The notes under the pieces: generated by a model
Told to the model about the DNA's origin: nothing
Databases searched by the model: none
The model's input: only the letters and a program-made list of their open reading frames with translations
NCBI GenBank assembly: GCA_029239355.1
Contig: JAQZAZ010000001.1
Location: 62,001 to 126,000 of the forward strand
Direction: 5' to 3'
Source of the DNA: Sphingobacterium sp.
Lineage (GTDB): Bacteria > Bacteroidota > Bacteroidia > Sphingobacteriales > Sphingobacteriaceae
DNA: 64,000 bases
Made by a program: the position numbers and the translations under genes
Shown here: positions 1-8,064 of the stretch, one piece after another
Layout of the letters: each line of letters begins with the position of its first letter
How positions within the stretch are numbered: the first letter of the stretch is position 1

Positions 1-902
1 GGGCTGGACACAACAATGTCACGGTCCGGCTGCGGTCAACTGCCGGAGATGGTGGATTTGTGGAAGATAAACCTTATAAATTGGTGGTGGATGATAATGA
101 AATAAATTTGACGGGCGAATGGAAGTATAACGTAGGCGTGGATCTGGGCCTGGTAAAAAGCTATCTGCCGCGGCTGAATAACTTAAAGACAGTAGGATCG
201 GGTCTCTACAACGGCATGATCTATCCGATAAAAGACTTTGCCGTCCGCGGGGTGATCTGGTATCAGGGCGAATCGAATACGGGTGCCCCCCGGGACTATG
301 CAAATTACCTAAAGCTCCTGATAAAAGATTGGCGCCTGAGCTTGAAAAGGCCCCTGTTGCCCTTCTTGCTGGTGCAGCTCCCTAATTATATGCGTAAAAA
401 GGAGAATCCGGCTGAATCGGGATGGGCGGATGTTCGTGAAGCCCAGTTTACAGTAGCCCGTCAGGTTCCTTATACTGCGTTGACGGTCAACTATGATATC
501 GGCGAGTGGAATGACATTCATCCGTTAAATAAAAAAGACATCGCTTCGCGGCTGTTATTGGCTGCCCGCAAATTGGTGTACGGCGAAAAGCTGGTCAGTG
601 CGGGGCCCATTTATGAACGCATGGAGATTAAGGATGACAAAATTACGATCTTTTTTACCAACGTAGGGGGTGGTCTGGCAAGCCAGGATGGCGGAACGCT
701 GAGACATTTTGCCATAGCGGGAGAGGACCGGAAATTTGTTTGGGCAAATGCCATAATTAAGGGGAATTCGGTCGTCGTCAGTCAGAAAGACATCCCCAAC
801 CCGGTGGCTGTGCGTTATGCCTGGAGTGATAATCCGGCTGATGCTAATCTAATTAATAAGGAGCGGTTGTTGGCATCGCCATTTCGGACAGATAGTTGGT
901 GA
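1..902 (+). CDS. Sialate O-acetylesterase (SASA/SGNH family), 5' end outside window
   Basis: The reading frame is open from base 3, so this is the C-terminal ~300 residues of a gene that begins upstream. The first possible start inside the window (GTG at 60) is not the real one. The block with WYQGESN is the conserved Gln-Gly-Glu-Ser block of the sialate O-acetylesterase/SASA fold. A later DIH in GEWNDIHP fits the Asp-x-x-His catalytic acid/base pair of SGNH hydrolases. Family members are exported esterases of about 650 residues that remove acetyl groups from sugars. In an organism with a xylan locus nearby, the substrate may be an acetylated plant glycan rather than sialic acid, but that is inference. 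The nucleophile Ser block lies outside the window. A clear terminator follows at 967-1000. Confidence 0.85.
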   Translation, partial: AGHNNVTVRLRSTAGDGGFVEDKPYKLVVDDNEINLTGEWKYNVGVDLGLVKSYLPRLNNLKTVGSGLYNGMIYPIKDFAVRGVIWYQGESNTGAPRDYANYLKLLIKDWRLSLKRPLLPFLLVQLPNYMRKKENPAESGWADVREAQFTVARQVPYTALTVNYDIGEWNDIHPLNKKDIASRLLLAARKLVYGEKLVSAGPIYERMEIKDDKITIFFTNVGGGLASQDGGTLRHFAIAGEDRKFVWANAIIKGNSVVVSQKDIPNPVAVRYAWSDNPADANLINKERLLASPFRTDSW

Positions 903-1409
903 TCTTTATTTTGCCGTGAGGTTGTTTAAGAACGGATAGGATTAACATTGGTAAATATAAGCCATGAAAAAAGCTGGATCCGCATTGATCTAGCTTTTTT
1001 GATTAAAAATAAGTGGTATCCATTTCACAAAATAGCTGCAAAAGCCAAGATTTAGATTCAATTCGTTGCAACTAGTTGGATATTACTTTTTAGAAAGATT
1101 TCTATTTTTTTTTTCTAACTATTTTGTATAAAAAATTGTTAACCATAACGTATAGCGCCAACGACAATGACAGGAAAATTCTATTTCTACACTGATACTT
1201 TCAAAAACCTTGTGGAGGAACGCGATTGATTCTGTACCGAATGGTTTTGTCGTAAAAATAGAGCGATTTTTTAAGGAATCGTCCAAAAAAAAGTCTGAAG
1301 GTTTTAGAAATGGATAAGGCGATGATACGCCAGAATAAGGTGTTGGAGGAAATTCAAGTAAAAAGATTATTGGAGACTGATCTAACTAAATGTAATATAA
1401 AATAACAAG
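903..1409. other. Gene-poor 507-bp gap with possible decayed coding tract
   Basis: Apart from the terminator at 967-1000 I see no intact gene. From about 1167 to 1405 short open stretches follow each other in different frames: 20 codons from ATG 1167, then a Lys-rich stretch, then 31 codons from ATG 1310 to 1405. They have a coding-like composition, which could be the remains of a degraded gene. No family is recognisable and no promoter matches the phylum consensus well. Confidence 0.35.
967..1000 (+). terminator. Rho-independent terminator after the esterase
   Basis: A 14-bp stem (967-980 with 987-1000, one G-T wobble) closes a 6-nt loop and ends in a run of six T. The A-run on the left arm means it may also work on the opposite strand. 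It lies 65 bp after the stop at 902. Confidence 0.75.
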
Positions 1410-2243
1410 ATGATGAAAACTATTTTAAGAGGACTTACTTTTTTAACACTGATGCTAGTTGCACTTTCAGCTAGTTTCGCACAGACAAAAGAGGATGTTA
1501 TTTACCTTCTTGATGGCAATCAAAAGAAAGGAAAAGTTGTCTCGATAGGAGATGATATTATTAAATTTTCATATACTGGCGAAGAGGTCCAGTATGAGCT
1601 CAAAAGGCAGACGGTAGATAAAATCGTTTTTTCCAATGGTCGGGAGGAGTCTTTTCGCCAACCGTCCACCGAATCGGCAAACACATCTTCGGGAGTGATG
1701 ACAAATACGGCTAATACAGGTAGTAACCAACTTGCTGTAATTCCATTCGAAATTGTAAGCAATGATCAGAGCTTAACCACAGATGCTATGCGTAGGGAAA
1801 TTCAGCAATCCTGTGTTGATGCCTTAAAATCGAGGTCACTTTCTTTTCAAATTCAAGATCCACGTAGTACCAATGCTACATTGACCAAGGCAGGTATTGC
1901 ATTGTCAGACGTGGCCAACCATACGCCTGACGAGCTAGCAAAACTGCTTCAGGTTGATTATGTGGTTTTGGGCATGTATGATATTGAGAATAGAGGCACA
2001 ATGAGCTTTGGTTCGGGAAATACTACTTACAGCGATAAGACAAAAGATAACAAAACTAAGGGAACAGCGACGCAGTCAAATAGTACTTATACAAGCACTT
2101 CATATGATACTAAAGTGCAATTGTCTATTTATGATTCTATGGGACGCCAACTTTTTTCTGATACGCGTGAACCATTTCTCGGTGGGCTGGATTCCTATAA
2201 AGGAGCGTTAAAAACATTGGCTAAACGTATTTCGATTAAGTAG
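1410..2243 (+). CDS. Exported protein with CsgG/TolB-like C-terminal domain
   Basis: The 277-residue protein begins with a clear Sec signal peptide (hydrophobic core ending ASFAQ, about residue 25). Residues ~28-80 form a small beta-rich domain of a type common in Bacteroidota exported proteins (a pattern like LLDGNQKKGKVVSI and IVFSNGREE). After a Ser/Thr/Asn-rich linker, residues ~105-277 start with LAVIPFE and alternate strands and helices as in CsgG/LpoB/TolB-N-like periplasmic domains. A Thr/Ser/Lys-rich low-complexity insert sits near residues 195-235. Start: tandem ATG codons at 1410 and 1413, with the first chosen. It converges on the gene at 2318 with 74 bp between stops and no evident terminator. 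Role unknown; an envelope-associated accessory function is inferred. Confidence 0.7.
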   Translation: MMKTILRGLTFLTLMLVALSASFAQTKEDVIYLLDGNQKKGKVVSIGDDIIKFSYTGEEVQYELKRQTVDKIVFSNGREESFRQPSTESANTSSGVMTNTANTGSNQLAVIPFEIVSNDQSLTTDAMRREIQQSCVDALKSRSLSFQIQDPRSTNATLTKAGIALSDVANHTPDELAKLLQVDYVVLGMYDIENRGTMSFGSGNTTYSDKTKDNKTKGTATQSNSTYTSTSYDTKVQLSIYDSMGRQLFSDTREPFLGGLDSYKGALKTLAKRISIK

Positions 2244-2317
2244 ATTATAACGAAAAGCGGAAACAATAAAATAGGTCGTCTGCCCATGTATTGATTTCTG
2301 CCTCAGATCTGTTTGGT

Positions 2318-4675
2318 TTATTTTCCAAACCGATAGCTCAATGACAATAAGACTTTTCTATTGTCAGGGAAATCGGAATTAAATACTTTCAGGTCTCCAT
2401 ATTCACTGACCAGCTGCGGATTGGCATTTCGAAGTAAACCATTTGCAGTCAGCTTAATCATCCCGCGGTCGCCAAACATCTTCTTTTCTGCAGCCAGATC
2501 CAGGCCATACCGTTTGTCAGTCCGCGAAGGTCCGGTTGTAATTCCTGATCGGTAGTAAAGTGCTATTTCAGTGCGCAATCCGTATTTGAATTGGAAGGTA
2601 TGGCGACTATTGGCTGTCCAGCTGGAGCCTCTTGAATCGAGGTTGACCTCATCGATCTGGCCAGAATAATTATTGTAAAACGCATTGACATAATGGCTTG
2701 CTGTCCACCATGAACGCAACGTCTGATTGTACATCACACTGGCGCTATAATTCAGATAACGTCCGATATTCTCCGGCCTAGACAGATTTTCGCCGACCCG
2801 ATCTCCCTGTCGGACAATCCAATTGATCATATCCCGCCCATAGGAAATGCTCAATGTCGTGAATAGCTTATTCTGATAGCCATGGCCTATTTCAGTAATA
2901 TAACTCTTCTCCGGCTTTAAGTCAGGATTCCCTTCGTTGTAGCTATAAGCATCTTCATAGATCCGAAAGACATTGATGTCGTGATCGCCCGGTCTTTCAA
3001 TACGGCTGCTAAAGGATGTCCTTAAGGTGTTCTTATCGTTGAGGTGGTAAAGCAGAGATCCACTGGGAAAGAGATCAAAATAGCTTTGATCAGTTTTTTT
3101 GTTCAAAGTAACCTGATTGGCGTCTATAAAGGTATATTCACCCCGCAGGCCAGCCTGATATTCGATCCGCTTGTATTTACCGGAATAGATGGCATATAAA
3201 GCTTCAATATGTTGTGTGTATTGAAAACGGTTGGAAGTCGCATCATCACGCAACCATTGACCCCGATCCAATACCGTATTGATGACATCATTTTTGATGT
3301 AAAAGTAGGTCCCTTTCCAGCCGAGTTCGATCTTACTCGAATCAGTTATGGGTTTGCTATAATCAAGCCTTCCGGAATAGGTTGTATTACTCAAATCCTG
3401 CACATTGGTCCGTCCTGTAACAGAGTTTGTGTTTGTTTGCAAATTGAATTTATTCGTTTCAAAACGATTGTTGTAATCGTTGCCGTGCGGAGCAAAGTCA
3501 AAATTGAATTTTAAGAAGTGGTCTTCGCCTTCGTATTTATTGATGTAATTAATGTTAAATGTCCAGTTCTTAAAAGTTTCATCAAAACGATTGTTACTGA
3601 GCGCCCGTTCGGTCTGTATGTTAGCAGGATAACCCCAAGTATCCATCTCGATCGATGCGTAAGGCTTATAGTTACCCTTCATCCAGTGGACACTTCCATC
3701 TAGGATGCCACCGTCTGAAAATTCATATTTAGCGCCCGCCCTTACACTATGGAAGGAGGCGTCATCGAGCTGTTTGTTTTCATGCTGCTGCTGAAAGGAG
3801 GTTAAGCTACCCTGGTCAAAAAAGCTTCGTTCGGTCAAATTATGGCTTTTACTTCGGTCATAACTGGTATTGCCCTGTACATACAAATCCAGATCATTAA
3901 CCTTGTAGTGTAAGCCTCCACCAAAACCACCGTAGAATTTTCGGCCCTGCCCGGCACGGACAAAAGCATCTCCACCAAAGCCTCTTTTTCCGTTTCGTTT
4001 GGTCACGATATTAATGATTCCCGCTGTCCCTGAAGCATCTTCACGCGCAGAGGGGTTGCTGATCAGCTCCAATTTTGAGACTTCGGATGCCTGTAACCCA
4101 CGCAGAATGCTCGCAAGCTGTTCGCCTGATACATACATCTCACGGCCATTGATTCGCACATTGGCACCAGCACGGCCCTGAATGGAAAAATTCCCCTTGC
4201 CGTCGGAAACTAGACCGGGTGTTTTTTCCAAGAGTTCGAGTACATTGTTTCCTTCTGCCAATACGCTACCTTCGACATCGACAACCATCTTATCGGCGTA
4301 CTGGCGCACACTGGCTTGTTTTCCGATCACATTGACTGTCTCCATCGTATGTGCGATCGCTTGTAAAAATAATGGTGTGGCGGTCTGATCAATTCCGGAT
4401 AATGTATAAGATTTACTTAATACCGTCGCGTAGCCAACGGAACTGTAGCGGATTACATAATCTCCATTTTTCGTTGCCTGTAATAGAAATGAACCGTCCT
4501 TAGCGGCATCAGCTTGTGCAACCAATGCCGAATCGGGTAGGCTTAAAAGACTAGCAGTAGCTCCTTTAAGGGGCTGGCCGTCTTTGTCAAATATTTTTCC
4601 GGATAATTTTGTCTGTGCCGCGAGTTCCATGGCCGAGCTTGAAAGCAGAATCGTTAATAATGTGGATTTCGTCAT
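2318..4675 (-). CDS. TonB-receptor-like outer-membrane beta-barrel protein
   Basis: 785 residues: signal peptide (~1-21, ending ELAAQ), CarboxypepD_reg-like domain (~22-105), a plug domain (~120-230, with LLEKTPGLVSDGKGNFSIQG and GTAGIINIVTKRN) and a long C-terminal barrel ending in YRFGK. The plug wording and length fit the Bacteroidota outer-membrane beta-barrel family (OMP_b-brl_3), not SusC, and there is no SusD partner. It is the last gene of the minus-strand operon starting at 13015, 67 bp after the PepSY gene. By context it is an accessory receptor or porin for the same iron-containing ligand. That role is inferred. Confidence 0.8.
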   Translation of the reverse strand: MTKSTLLTILLSSSAMELAAQTKLSGKIFDKDGQPLKGATASLLSLPDSALVAQADAAKDGSFLLQATKNGDYVIRYSSVGYATVLSKSYTLSGIDQTATPLFLQAIAHTMETVNVIGKQASVRQYADKMVVDVEGSVLAEGNNVLELLEKTPGLVSDGKGNFSIQGRAGANVRINGREMYVSGEQLASILRGLQASEVSKLELISNPSAREDASGTAGIINIVTKRNGKRGFGGDAFVRAGQGRKFYGGFGGGLHYKVNDLDLYVQGNTSYDRSKSHNLTERSFFDQGSLTSFQQQHENKQLDDASFHSVRAGAKYEFSDGGILDGSVHWMKGNYKPYASIEMDTWGYPANIQTERALSNNRFDETFKNWTFNINYINKYEGEDHFLKFNFDFAPHGNDYNNRFETNKFNLQTNTNSVTGRTNVQDLSNTTYSGRLDYSKPITDSSKIELGWKGTYFYIKNDVINTVLDRGQWLRDDATSNRFQYTQHIEALYAIYSGKYKRIEYQAGLRGEYTFIDANQVTLNKKTDQSYFDLFPSGSLLYHLNDKNTLRTSFSSRIERPGDHDINVFRIYEDAYSYNEGNPDLKPEKSYITEIGHGYQNKLFTTLSISYGRDMINWIVRQGDRVGENLSRPENIGRYLNYSASVMYNQTLRSWWTASHYVNAFYNNYSGQIDEVNLDSRGSSWTANSRHTFQFKYGLRTEIALYYRSGITTGPSRTDKRYGLDLAAEKKMFGDRGMIKLTANGLLRNANPQLVSEYGDLKVFNSDFPDNRKVLLSLSYRFGK

Positions 4676-4742
4676 AATAATATTCCTTGTCCTTTCTAAA
4701 GAAAGAACCGTCTTAGCATAAATTAGATACGTTATAATAATC

Positions 4743-6086
4743 TTATGAGTTCATAGATTTTGGTCGAAAACGAACCGGTGTTTTTTTTATTATTGGGTCT
4801 GTTGCCGTATTTTGAGCTGTAACGTCATCGATTGAGAAGGAGTCTTTTGCAGCTGTAAGGCGTTGTCCCTTTTTTTTACCCCATTTGCGGTTATACCAGA
4901 TAATAAAACCTGTAATGGGTAAGGAGCCCGCGATAAAAGTCAGGATAAAAGCCAATACTTTCGTAGGAAAGCCCCAGATAGATCCCACATGGATATCGTA
5001 ATTGAGCCGCCTGAACCGGTCACCGGCGCTAAGTTCATAAAAGTCCTTATTGAATAAGGTTATATTATTGGGCAAAAAGGCACCGGTATACTGATCGAAC
5101 GAATAATAGCGGTTGTTGTACTGCCGATCCATATCGTTTCGAATGTATACGGATATTGTGCCTTCTTTTCGTTCGGTATCCGGATAAGTGATCGTCAGGT
5201 AATGTGGGTCTTTATATTGTGTTAGAATAGTTTGGATCTCTCGATCAAAAGCCTTCGGAAAATGTGCCAATTGATCGATTTTCGTTGAATCCGAATATAC
5301 CGATGTCCGCTCGGGTAGGGATGTCCCCCAGTTGGTCGACCAATATAAAGCCCGATTGAACCACTCGATGCCATAATACATTCCCGTCACGGCCAGTAAT
5401 AGCACCAAAAGAAAAGAATAAAATCCAATGACATTATGAAAGTCAAGATTGACTCGTTTCCAACCAGCTTTCCATTTGATTCGAAAGCTTTTCTCCCGGG
5501 TAGATTTTGTCCATTTCTTGGGATACCACCATATCAATCCTGTGATCAGGGTAATACTGAAGACCAAGGTCGCATAGTTGACGATGGGGCGTCCGATAGC
5601 TTTCGGTAGCCAGAGGAAGCGGTGCCCGCTCAATGTCCATGCAAAAAAACCATTCAATTTTTTCCTTAACTCTGCTTCTTCAGAATTGTCTTCCATTTGC
5701 AAACCTAAATATTGGCCACTGTAGGGGTGTAATAGATGCACCTGTGCTGGTTGACTACCGGGTTTTCCTTTACCATCTTTTTCTTTGATGGTAAAGGAAA
5801 CGGGGTGATCCCGGGTATAGGTAACACCTTGTACGGCAGCATTTGGATAGAGCGAGTCCGCGATCCCGGCAATCTGAGATGGAGAAATCAAGGACTGGCT
5901 GGAAGCAAGGATATATTGCCGTTCTTTTTTCGGGATAACAAGATCTATAATTTCATGATTGAACACCCAAAGGCAGGCCATCAGACAGATGACAAAGACA
6001 ATTATACCTGAGGCCAACCCCAACCAAAGGTGCAGCCAATTATTGACTAAGCGAAACAGCGAGCTATTTTTCTTTCTTACAGCCAT
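4743..6086 (-). CDS. PepSY-associated TM protein, XusC-like inner-membrane component
   Basis: 447 residues with the four-helix architecture of the PepSY_TM family: helix 1 at ~15-40, a periplasmic PepSY-type domain, helix 2 at ~170-190, helix 3 at ~215-240, a second large periplasmic loop, helix 4 at ~375-400 and a basic C-terminus. In Bacteroides the PepSY protein XusC is encoded with a TonB receptor and a DUF4374 lipoprotein and is needed for xenosiderophore use. Related PepSY proteins are thought to act as ferric-siderophore reductases. Here the gene sits in the same kind of operon, 6 bp after the DUF4198 gene. The reductase role is inferred. A 23-nt stretch at 5158-5180 is identical to one in the neighbouring DUF4198 gene. 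Confidence 0.82.
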   Translation of the reverse strand: MAVRKKNSSLFRLVNNWLHLWLGLASGIIVFVICLMACLWVFNHEIIDLVIPKKERQYILASSQSLISPSQIAGIADSLYPNAAVQGVTYTRDHPVSFTIKEKDGKGKPGSQPAQVHLLHPYSGQYLGLQMEDNSEEAELRKKLNGFFAWTLSGHRFLWLPKAIGRPIVNYATLVFSITLITGLIWWYPKKWTKSTREKSFRIKWKAGWKRVNLDFHNVIGFYSFLLVLLLAVTGMYYGIEWFNRALYWSTNWGTSLPERTSVYSDSTKIDQLAHFPKAFDREIQTILTQYKDPHYLTITYPDTERKEGTISVYIRNDMDRQYNNRYYSFDQYTGAFLPNNITLFNKDFYELSAGDRFRRLNYDIHVGSIWGFPTKVLAFILTFIAGSLPITGFIIWYNRKWGKKKGQRLTAAKDSFSIDDVTAQNTATDPIIKKTPVRFRPKSMNS

Positions 6087-6092
6087 TTCTGC

Positions 6093-6791
6093 TTAGTTTA
6101 CGGCAAAGCTCATGGAGCTGGCGCGGCTATATTCTTCGAAAGATTGTCCTTCGACCTTTTCTCTTCGGGATACTTCTGCGTAGTATTTACCCTTCCATTC
6201 AGGGACAAATTTGATTAGACCCTGTGCGTCTGTTTCCACCCATTTAATCCAGCCACTGGGCGCAATGATTTGAACGGCAGTATTTGCTGTGGGCTTGCCT
6301 TTTTGGAATAAGGTCAATGAGACCTCTTTTTTATTTTTAAATGACGTCTGGTCGGCAAAAACAAAGAGCTCATTGGCAAGATGTGTCGCTGTATTTCCAA
6401 GGGCGGAACTACCGACTTGAATCGTCGCTATGGCATTGATCTGATATTGCGTTTTGGTGCCTTCTTTTCGTTCGGTATCTCTCTTTAAAGAAACATGATA
6501 GACACCATCTTGGTCAGGAACAAATGTTGCCGATAGGTGATCGCCCTGCGCGGTAGTAGTCAACGTTGATGTGCTGCCGTCAGGTTTGATCAGCGTTAAG
6601 TTGATCTGCATGCCCTCTTTGTACCACCACCATTTGGAGATGACTTCCTGTTCAGTGGGTTCGCCATAGACTATTTTTATGGCATGAGGCTTTCCGATGG
6701 TGCCTTTCAGTGAAGTTTCAATAAAAACCGCATGTGCGGAGGCCGATAAAACTGTAAATAGCGTGATGAAGGTAAATAATAGTTTTTTCAT
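6093..6791 (-). CDS. DUF4198-family periplasmic protein
   Basis: 232 residues with a Sec signal peptide ending SASAHA. The mature N-terminus carries HAVFIET, like the HxxWxxP-type start of DUF4198 proteins, which are often found next to cobalt, nickel or iron uptake genes. The remainder looks like two beta-sandwich repeats (an Ig-like segment near 30-130, and a second near 145-225 with GKPTANTAVQI and WKGKYYAEVS). It lies between the DUF4374 lipoprotein (19 bp upstream) and the PepSY gene (6 bp downstream), so it is almost certainly co-transcribed with the uptake system. A periplasmic metal- or ligand-handling role is inferred. The 6457-6479 segment duplicates 23 nt of the next gene. Confidence 0.8.
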   Translation of the reverse strand: MKKLLFTFITLFTVLSASAHAVFIETSLKGTIGKPHAIKIVYGEPTEQEVISKWWWYKEGMQINLTLIKPDGSTSTLTTTAQGDHLSATFVPDQDGVYHVSLKRDTERKEGTKTQYQINAIATIQVGSSALGNTATHLANELFVFADQTSFKNKKEVSLTLFQKGKPTANTAVQIIAPSGWIKWVETDAQGLIKFVPEWKGKYYAEVSRREKVEGQSFEEYSRASSMSFAVN

Positions 6792-6810
6792 AACATTATG
6801 CTAAAAATTT

Positions 6811-8034
6811 TTATTTCAACTTATTGATATGGTATACATGGCTAATTCCAGCATCGATTTCAGCGCCACGTCTCACCGCATTTGTCGCAGGATCGTATTC
6901 GTAGATATACCATTTGGAAGCATCTGTTTTGAATGCATCATATAACTTGCCATTTTCGATCAGGTTCATGGTTGTTTTGGGTTCTGCCCCACCCGTCAGG
7001 ATTCTCAAATCAGCAGTTATTTTTTTATTCGCAGGATCCACTACATAAGGGCTGATATATGCTTTACCATTGCCTAATTTTTGGATCGTAGAAGCAGAGG
7101 TATTTTTGAATACATTATAGTCTTTTAAATCAAAGAAATAATCTTTATCAATCTCTGTTTCACCTGCTTTGATCCGTACTAATCCATAGGTTGATGGTCC
7201 AATTTTCTTGGTCAAAAAGTACAAATCGTTGTTGTCATCCAAGAATGTGGTATTATTCACTTCCCAGTGGCCAGCCACTATGCCACCTCTGGCGTCTTTC
7301 AATAACTTGCCATTGGCCATTGATGGATAGTCACAAACGTAAACGAATGTTGAATCCAGAATATCTTTATTGCCTGTTCCGTCCGATCCTCTGTATTTGT
7401 GTCCAACAAACATTTTTCCTGATCTGACTGTAAAACTTGTCGGCACCATATAGGGAGCTATATACGGTTTATTGTCTGGCGTTAATGGCTTGTAGTCTAA
7501 GAAAGGGATATTGACTGTCAATGTTTTATTGAGTGTCAAATTATTGACATTCATAAAATAAATGGGTTGTTCCAGGACATTTTTTGCAGCATTATAGGTC
7601 CCCGCAGTCTTTGTTATCACCAATTCATCTTTGGAACTGAGTTCGTTTAACACTTTTCCGAGGTAAAATGAACTTGGAAAAGCATAATTGTTCGTTTCCT
7701 TCATTGTCGCATTATCCTGAATTTCCAGTTGGCTGAAACGTGTACCATCATTAGACAGGTAGAATTTCCCTTGATAATTATAAGCATATACACCATACCA
7801 GTCTCCCGGCAAGTAGCCTGAGATATCGATTCCTTTATTTCCAGCAGGCGTCAACAACGTATTCTTCATTAAATCATCGGTCGTCAAAATATAGGAGCCT
7901 GTAGCCGAAGTTACCCAAACGGAATATTCGGTCTTTATTTCTTCTCTCGTGTCAGGAATATCTGGACTATCTTTACAAGATGCCAATAAGGACACTGCAA
8001 GCGCGCAGTAAGCTAAAATACGATGCTGTTTCAT
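6811..8034 (-). CDS. DUF4374 lipoprotein, XusB-like siderophore-capture protein
   Basis: 407 residues with a lipoprotein signal (LLASC, Cys20) followed by an acidic stretch, as expected for surface lipoproteins in this phylum. The body has the repeating strand pattern of DUF4374 beta-propellers, beginning with YSVWVTSATGSYILTTDDL. The characterised relative is XusB of Bacteroides thetaiotaomicron, a surface lipoprotein that binds ferric enterobactin and passes it to the TonB receptor XusA. The adjacent upstream gene is a TonB receptor (30 bp away) and a PepSY gene lies two genes downstream, reproducing the XusA-B-C set. Binding of a siderophore is inferred from family and context. Which siderophore cannot be told. 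Confidence 0.82.
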   Translation of the reverse strand: MKQHRILAYCALAVSLLASCKDSPDIPDTREEIKTEYSVWVTSATGSYILTTDDLMKNTLLTPAGNKGIDISGYLPGDWYGVYAYNYQGKFYLSNDGTRFSQLEIQDNATMKETNNYAFPSSFYLGKVLNELSSKDELVITKTAGTYNAAKNVLEQPIYFMNVNNLTLNKTLTVNIPFLDYKPLTPDNKPYIAPYMVPTSFTVRSGKMFVGHKYRGSDGTGNKDILDSTFVYVCDYPSMANGKLLKDARGGIVAGHWEVNNTTFLDDNNDLYFLTKKIGPSTYGLVRIKAGETEIDKDYFFDLKDYNVFKNTSASTIQKLGNGKAYISPYVVDPANKKITADLRILTGGAEPKTTMNLIENGKLYDAFKTDASKWYIYEYDPATNAVRRGAEIDAGISHVYHINKLK

Positions 8035-8064
8035 TTATTGTTTATTATTAATTGTTTTTAAAAG

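Noticed and set aside
1167..1405. Series of short frames that might be a decayed gene
   Set aside because: No family match and no frame can be joined convincingly; kept only as a note in the intergenic entry.
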